DNA of 64,000 nt from Laguncularia racemosa (lineage: Eukaryota; Streptophyta; Magnoliopsida; Myrtales; Combretaceae): NCBI GenBank assembly GCA_037954665.1, contig JBBMOL010000201.1:372001-436000 (forward strand), written 5' to 3'. The position numbers were made by a program, and so were the translations under genes. Shown piece by piece: positions 59,177-64,000 of the stretch; position 1 is the stretch's first letter, and each line of letters begins with the position of its first letter. The notes below the pieces were generated by a model. The model made no database searches and was not told the DNA's origin. It saw only the letters and a list, made by a program, of their open reading frames with translations.

Positions 59177-60178
59177 TTAATCACAATACTCGGGGTAAGT
59201 TAAACTGGTTTCTTTAATATTACATACTTGAAATCCTTCATAAAAAGGTTTCAAGCGATGACCATTGACTTTGAAATTCTTACCAGTTTCAAGACTTGCG
59301 ATCTCAACTGCACCATGTGAAAATATGTTAGTGATAACAAAAGGACCAATCCACCATGATTGTTGTTTTCCAGAAAACAACTTCAATCGAGAATGATAAA
59401 GTAGTACTTTTTGACCTACAGAAAAATTCTTTCGGGAAATCATTTGATCATGAAAATTCTTTATTTTTTCCTTGTAGATTTTAGTACTCTCATAAGCTTC
59501 TCTTCGAATTTCCTCAAGTTCTTGTAATTGAAGTTTTCTGTGCTCACCAACCTCATCCATTCGCATGTTACATTGTTTTATAGCCCAGTACGCCCTATGT
59601 TCCAGCTTTACAGGGAGGTGACACGATTTGCCAAATATCAAACGGTAAGGAGACATACCTATAGGGGTCTTATAAGCTGTCCGGTAGGCCCATAATGCAT
59701 CTTCAAGTCTTGTACTCCAATCCTTCCTGGTTGGATTGACGGTTTTTTCCAGAATAGACTTGATTTCTCGATTTGAAACTTCTGCCAATCCATTGGTTTG
59801 AGGGTGGTATGCGGTGGAAGTGCGATGAGTGACCCTGTATTTTTTTAGTAGAGTTTCCACTACTCCACTACAAAAGTGTGTGCCGCGATCACTGATAAGA
59901 GCCTTTGGTATCCCGAACCTAGCAAAAATATGAGATTTAACAAAATCCACAACAACTTTGGCATCATTAGTTCGGGTCGCTTTGGCTTCCACCCATTTTG
60001 AAACATAATCCACAGCAAGAAGGATGTAAACATTACCGAAAGAAGGAGGAAAAGGACCCATAAAGTCAATACCCCATATATCAAATATTTCACAAGCAAG
60101 AATAGGGGTAAGTGGCATTTGGTCTCTACGTCCTAAGTTGCCAATTTTTTGACATCGTTCACAAGACTTACAAAACAT
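59177..60178 (-). pseudogene. Element D integrase (open over 333 codons)
   Basis: The open frame starts at the second half of the zinc-binding domain (CKSCERCQKIGNLGRRDQMP). The catalytic triad is intact: Asp in IWGIDFMGPFP, Asp in ISDRGTHFC and Glu in GLAEVSNREIK. The C-terminal part has VGQKVLLYHSRLKLF, WWIGPFVI and a final VNGHRLKPFYEG. This is the normal Athila integrase end. It is part of the polyprotein rather than a separate gene; a frame change near 60180-60535 separates it from RNase H, so the listed start is only the first ATG of the open part. Confidence 0.85.
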
Positions 60179-60218
60179 AAAAGATCACGAAACAATGTAG
60201 GCTAAAACAAACCACACC

Positions 60219-61496
60219 CTAATACCTTTTGAGCTGTCCTCTTAGGGCCAAAGTGTCCACCACATGCATATGAGTGATAAAATTACAAGACAGAAGGAAT
60301 ATCGTCTTGAGAAATACACCTTCTAATGATCTGATTAGCACAATGTTTCCATAAATATGGGTCATCCCATACATAGTACTTAGCATCCCTTTTAATTTTA
60401 TTTTATTGAGCCCTAGACAAATCACTTGGTAGTGTCTTAGTAACCAAATAGTTGACAATATCAGCATACCACAGAATTGTCTTTTGAATAGAAAAGAGAT
60501 ACTCATCTGGAAAATCATCTTATATTGGTGTTGACCCTTCACTGATAGTATTCTAATGAGGTGGTCGGCAATTAAGTTTTCAGAGCCTTTCCTATCGCGT
60601 ATTTCCAGATTAAACTCTTGTAATAAGAGTATCCATCGAATAAGTCTTGGTTTCGCCTCCTTCTTCACGAGCAGGTATTTGAGAGCTGCATGATCAGAGT
60701 AAACAATTACCTTAGTACCAAATAAATATGATCTGAATTTTTCTAATGCAAAAACAACAGCCAAGAGTTCTTTTTTCGTTGTGGAATAGTTGCATTGAGC
60801 ATTATCCAATGTTCTAGAAACGTAATAAATGACATGAGAAGCTCTTCCAACTCTTTGGCCAAGAACGGCTCCAACTGCATAATTGCTCGCATCACACATA
60901 ATTTCAAAGGGAATGTTCCAGTCAGGTGGTTGGATGATTGGAGCAGAAGTTAACTTATCCCTCAATGTGTCAAAAGCGTGTTTGCAGGCCTTATCGAACT
61001 CAAATTTCACTTCTTTTTGTAGCAATCGACATAGGGGTTAAGTAATTTTGGAAAAATCCTTGATGAAGCGTCGATAGAGTCCTGCACTCCCAAGAAAAGA
61101 GCGAATTTCCCGTACACTTACAGGGTAAGGTAAAGATTTAATCAATTCTACCTTAGCTTTATCGACTTCAAGCCCCTTAGAGGATACAATATGACCTAAA
61201 ATGAGACTCTGTTCAACCATAAAGTGACATTTTTCATAATTCAACACTAGATTCTTATCTATACATCTTTGAAGCACTTTTGTAAGGTTAGTCAAACATG
61301 AATCAAAAGAATTACCATAGACGGTGAAGTCATCCATGAAAACCTCTATGATATTCTCCACATAATCTGAAAATATACTAACCATACACCTTTGGAATGT
61401 GGCTGGGGCATTGTAGAGCCCAAAAGGCATCCTTCGATACGCGAAAGTACCAAATGGACAAGTGAAAGTAGTCTTCTCTTGATCTTCCGGTGCCAC
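60219..61496 (-). pseudogene. Element D reverse transcriptase (C-terminal) and RNase H
   Basis: The frame has FTCPFGTFAYRRMPFGL and the catalytic FMDDFTVYG near 61325, then FLGSAGLYRRFIKDFSKI. One in-frame TAA at 61038-61040 interrupts it, and the same frame then gives RNase H with IMCDASNYAVGAVLGQR (catalytic Asp), TTKKELLAVVFALEKFRSYL (Glu) and VYSDHAALKYLL (Asp), ending in ENLIADHLIRI. After about 60535 the correct reading moves to another frame. RNase H residues are all kept. Confidence 0.85.
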
Positions 61497-63337
61497 TGGA
61501 ATTGATGAAAACCTGAATAACCATCAAGACAACAATAGTGAGAATGACCAGCTAAACATTCAAGCATCTGATCAAGAAAAGGAAGAGCGAAGTGATCTTT
61601 TCTAGTTGACTCATTTAACTTCCTGTAATCAACACAAACCCTCCATCCATTCTGAACCCGAGTAGGAATTAACTCACCATCAGAGTTTTCAATCATAGTC
61701 AAGCCTGTTTTCTTTGGAACAACTTGAATTGGACTTACCCATTTGCTATCGGAAATTGGATAGATCATACCTGCATCAAGAAGTTTCAAGATCTCTTTCT
61801 TAACTACCTCCATCATAGGTGGGTTCAAATGACGTTGAACTTCCCTTGAAGGTTTGCAATTATCTTCCATTAAAATCTTGTGCATGCATGTGGAGGGGCT
61901 TAGTCCTTTGATATTGGCTATGGACCATCTAATGGCTTCTTTATACTCTCTTAACACCCGAATCAACTTTTCTTCTTCTAAAGTACTTAGTTTGTTAGAG
62001 ACTATCACAGCAAGAGTCTCATTTTCTCCTAAGAAGATGTACTTTAGATATTCGGGTAAGGGTTTTAATTCCAGCTTTGGTGCCTGCACAATAGAGGGAA
62101 GAAGTATTGTGTTAGAAGGGGATAAGTTAATGTAGGAAACATCATACTTGATAGGTTTTAATGATTCCAACTCCCAAATCATGTCCTGCAAATCATAGGA
62201 TATTACAAGCTTCTCCTTAAGAGTTTTCAATGCATTAATAGTAAGACTCCTATTAAGTACAATTTTCAATTCATCATCGTCTATCAAGTCAAATGCAGTC
62301 TGTGTCAATAGGTCAATAACATCCACAACAAAAACAGGGGAGATATCACTAGGATATTTCATGGCATCATAAATGTTAAATTTAATCACTTCACCATCAA
62401 ATTCCATAGTGAGGTTACCGTCATGTACATCAATTTTCATTCTGGATGTCTTAAGAAATGGTCTCCCTAATAATATCATTGATGAATTAGGAGAATCATC
62501 ATTCTCCATGTCAAGCACATAAAAATCTACAGGGAAAACCAACTCATTAACTTGTACTAAAACATCTTCTAGAACTCCCTCAGGATAAACATTGGACCTA
62601 TCAGCAAGTTGAACAATAACACCTATTTCCTTCAAGTGACCAACATTCAAGCATTGATAAACAGACAAAGGCATAACATTGATTGAAGCTCCTAAATCAC
62701 ACATAGCTTTAGCGATTCCAAGATTACCTATTTTGCAAGGAATGGTACACATACCTGGATCCTTACATTTAGGAGGAAGCTTCTTCTGAAGAATAGCTGA
62801 AACATTCTCACCCACACTAATCTTTTCATTACCTTTCAGCTTTCTTTTGTTAGTGCACAATTCTTTGAGAAATTTAGCATAACGAGGTACTTGCTTAATT
62901 GCATCCAGCAAAGGAATATTTACCTCAACTTTTCGAAAAGTTTCAAGAATCTCTTTTTCTTTAGCTTCATTCTTGGTTTTCGCTAATCTAGAAGGGAAAG
63001 GAGGTGCTGTTGTCATTACCTTTGGTGGTTCAATGAGGGATCCTTTGGTCTGGTTGTTCTGCTGGTCCGAAGTTGTAGTCTCTTTCTCAAGATTAGTTCG
63101 GTATCCTTTCTCATTTGATCCCTGCAATTTCGTTCCACTTCTCAAGGTAATTGCATTAGCACTTTGCTTTGGATTTGTGATAGTTTGAGAGGGTAACTTA
63201 CCTTGAGTTTCTAACCTGTTTATAGAAGAAGCAAGTTGGCTTACCTGATTTTCCAAGTTGTGAATGCTCTGCTTTGTCTCATCTTGAAATTGTTTTGTAT
63301 TAACAGTAAGAGATTTAACAATTTCCTCAAGAGACAT
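61346..63337 (-). pseudogene. Element D gag tail, protease and start of RT
   Basis: A 663-codon open frame from an ATG at 63337. Residues 1-130 are the gag C-terminal part (a weak coiled coil LENQVSQLASSINRLE at 28-43 and ANAITLRSGTKL near 60-71). The aspartic protease follows, with CDLGASINVMP at 213-223, LADRSNVYPEGVLEDVLVQV near 245-263 and ILLGRPFLKTS at 288-298. The pre-RT linker and the RT fingers (CVDYRKLNEST near residue 580) come last. A one-base deletion near 61503 shifts the frame, so the last 50 or so residues are out of frame and RT continues at 61496. Confidence 0.85.
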
Positions 63338-64000
63338 ACCTGAAGTGGAAGGAGCTTGTGGTACTTGGTTTGATGGATTAGGTTAGAATTGTTGGAAGTT
63401 TTGTGGTTTATTGCCATATCTGAAGTTAGGATGATCCCTCCATCTAGGATTATAAGTATTCGAGTAGGGATCATATTTCCTTTGTGGCTATCCTGGGAAT
63501 CCTTCTACAGCATTGGTGTGTTCATGATTGTCATCTTGCAATGAGGGACACATGTCGGTTGAATGATTAGGAGCAGCACAAATTCCACAAGTCTTCACCT
63601 GCTGTGTATTTCCAAGAGCTATCTGCTGTACAAGGGAGGTTAGGTTAGAAATTTGATGTTCAAGGTTAGAAACACTTACCTCATTTAACTTCCTTGAAGA
63701 CGTATCATGCCTAAACCCAAATTGTTGTGAATTAGCAGCCATAATGGAGATCAATTCCCTAGCTTGACCAGGGGTTTTATTCACTATGGTACCTCCACTA
63801 GTAGCATCCATCATCTTCCTCTCCATCGGAAGCAAGGCCCTCATAGAAGTATTGGATGAGAAGTTATTCAGATATCATGTTGTGGACAGCTTGCACAAAG
63901 TTGCTTGAACCTCTCCCAATACTCATGAAGAGTCTCGGTATCCCTTTGTTTGATGCCACAAATCTCTCTTCTTATACCAGCGGCTCTAGACGCAAGGAAA
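63241..64000 (-). pseudogene. Element D gag, partial
   Basis: At the window edge the minus strand gives a gag core with REICGIKQRDTETLHEYWER and FKQLCASCP. A frame change near 63850 leads to 63844-63488, which has MDATSGGTIVNKTP, a coiled-coil-like SNLEHQISNLTSLVQQI and a CCHC knuckle CGICAAPNHSTDMC. Another open piece follows at 63474-63241. Gag starts outside the window. Confidence 0.8.

Larger units (their letters stand above)
56350..64000 (-). mobile_element. Element D: Athila-like retrotransposon, 3' part
   Basis: A minus-strand element with a 1519-bp 3' LTR, the AAGTGTGGGGGAA polypurine tract, and integrase, RNase H, RT, protease and gag in readable frames; its 5' end is outside the window. 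RT, RNase H and protease motifs are of the Athila type. No env-like frame lies between integrase and the LTR. It is the least decayed element here but has at least two frameshifts and one stop in pol. Confidence 0.88.

Overview
This is a stretch of repeat-rich nuclear DNA from a flowering plant, most likely a eudicot. The evidence is an intronless family-1 (UGT72-type) glucosyltransferase surrounded by plant lineages of LTR retrotransposons (Athila-like, Tat/Ogre-like and chromovirus-like Ty3/gypsy) and a plant L1-type LINE with a DUF4283-like ORF1. I cannot name the species. Only one gene looks intact, at 39076-40518 on the minus strand. Almost everything else is retrotransposon DNA, nested and decayed to different degrees, as expected of pericentromeric or otherwise heterochromatic plant DNA.

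Layout. 1-4250: badly decayed Ty3/gypsy gag-pol on the plus strand (element B). 5638-16167: a structurally complete but internally deleted Athila-like element (A, plus strand) with two LTRs, a tRNA-Asp-type primer site, a polypurine tract, the 5-bp target duplication CCCAC and an env-like reading frame; RT, RNase H and integrase are missing. 16173-20980: AT-rich DNA with no gene; its left part has poor-quality-looking sequence. 20981-37839: a head-to-tail duplication of a roughly 2.7-kb unit. Copy 1 was interrupted by a LINE (21162-26850, 17-bp target duplication), copy 2 by a chromovirus-like element (C, 30976-36740, TTTAA duplication). Each copy shows the empty site of the other. 39076-40518: the glucosyltransferase. 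41333-56196: a Tat/Ogre-like element (F, minus strand) carrying an 80-bp tandem array and invaded by a Ty3/gypsy element E (45839-52474) and an inverted E end fragment (52849-53602). 56197-64000: a scrap of another E copy, split by an Athila-like element (D, minus strand) whose 5' half lies beyond the window.

No undescribed multi-gene system was found. The best candidate for something new is a regulatory pattern. Three LTR families from two different Ty3/gypsy clades (A, C, D) each carry a roughly 300-350-bp block of CCGTGT/ACACGG half-sites ending about 70-90 bp upstream of the TATA box. A second such block lies between the pol remnant and the env-like frame of element A. A and C even share an exact 19-mer within the block. 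CCGTGT fits the core described for plant CAMTA factors, so a shared calcium- or stress-responsive enhancer module is a testable inference.

All retrotransposon frames carry stops or frameshifts, so none appears autonomous. The glucosyltransferase keeps the catalytic His/Asp pair and a full 44-residue PSPG box ending in Gln, so it probably uses UDP-glucose.
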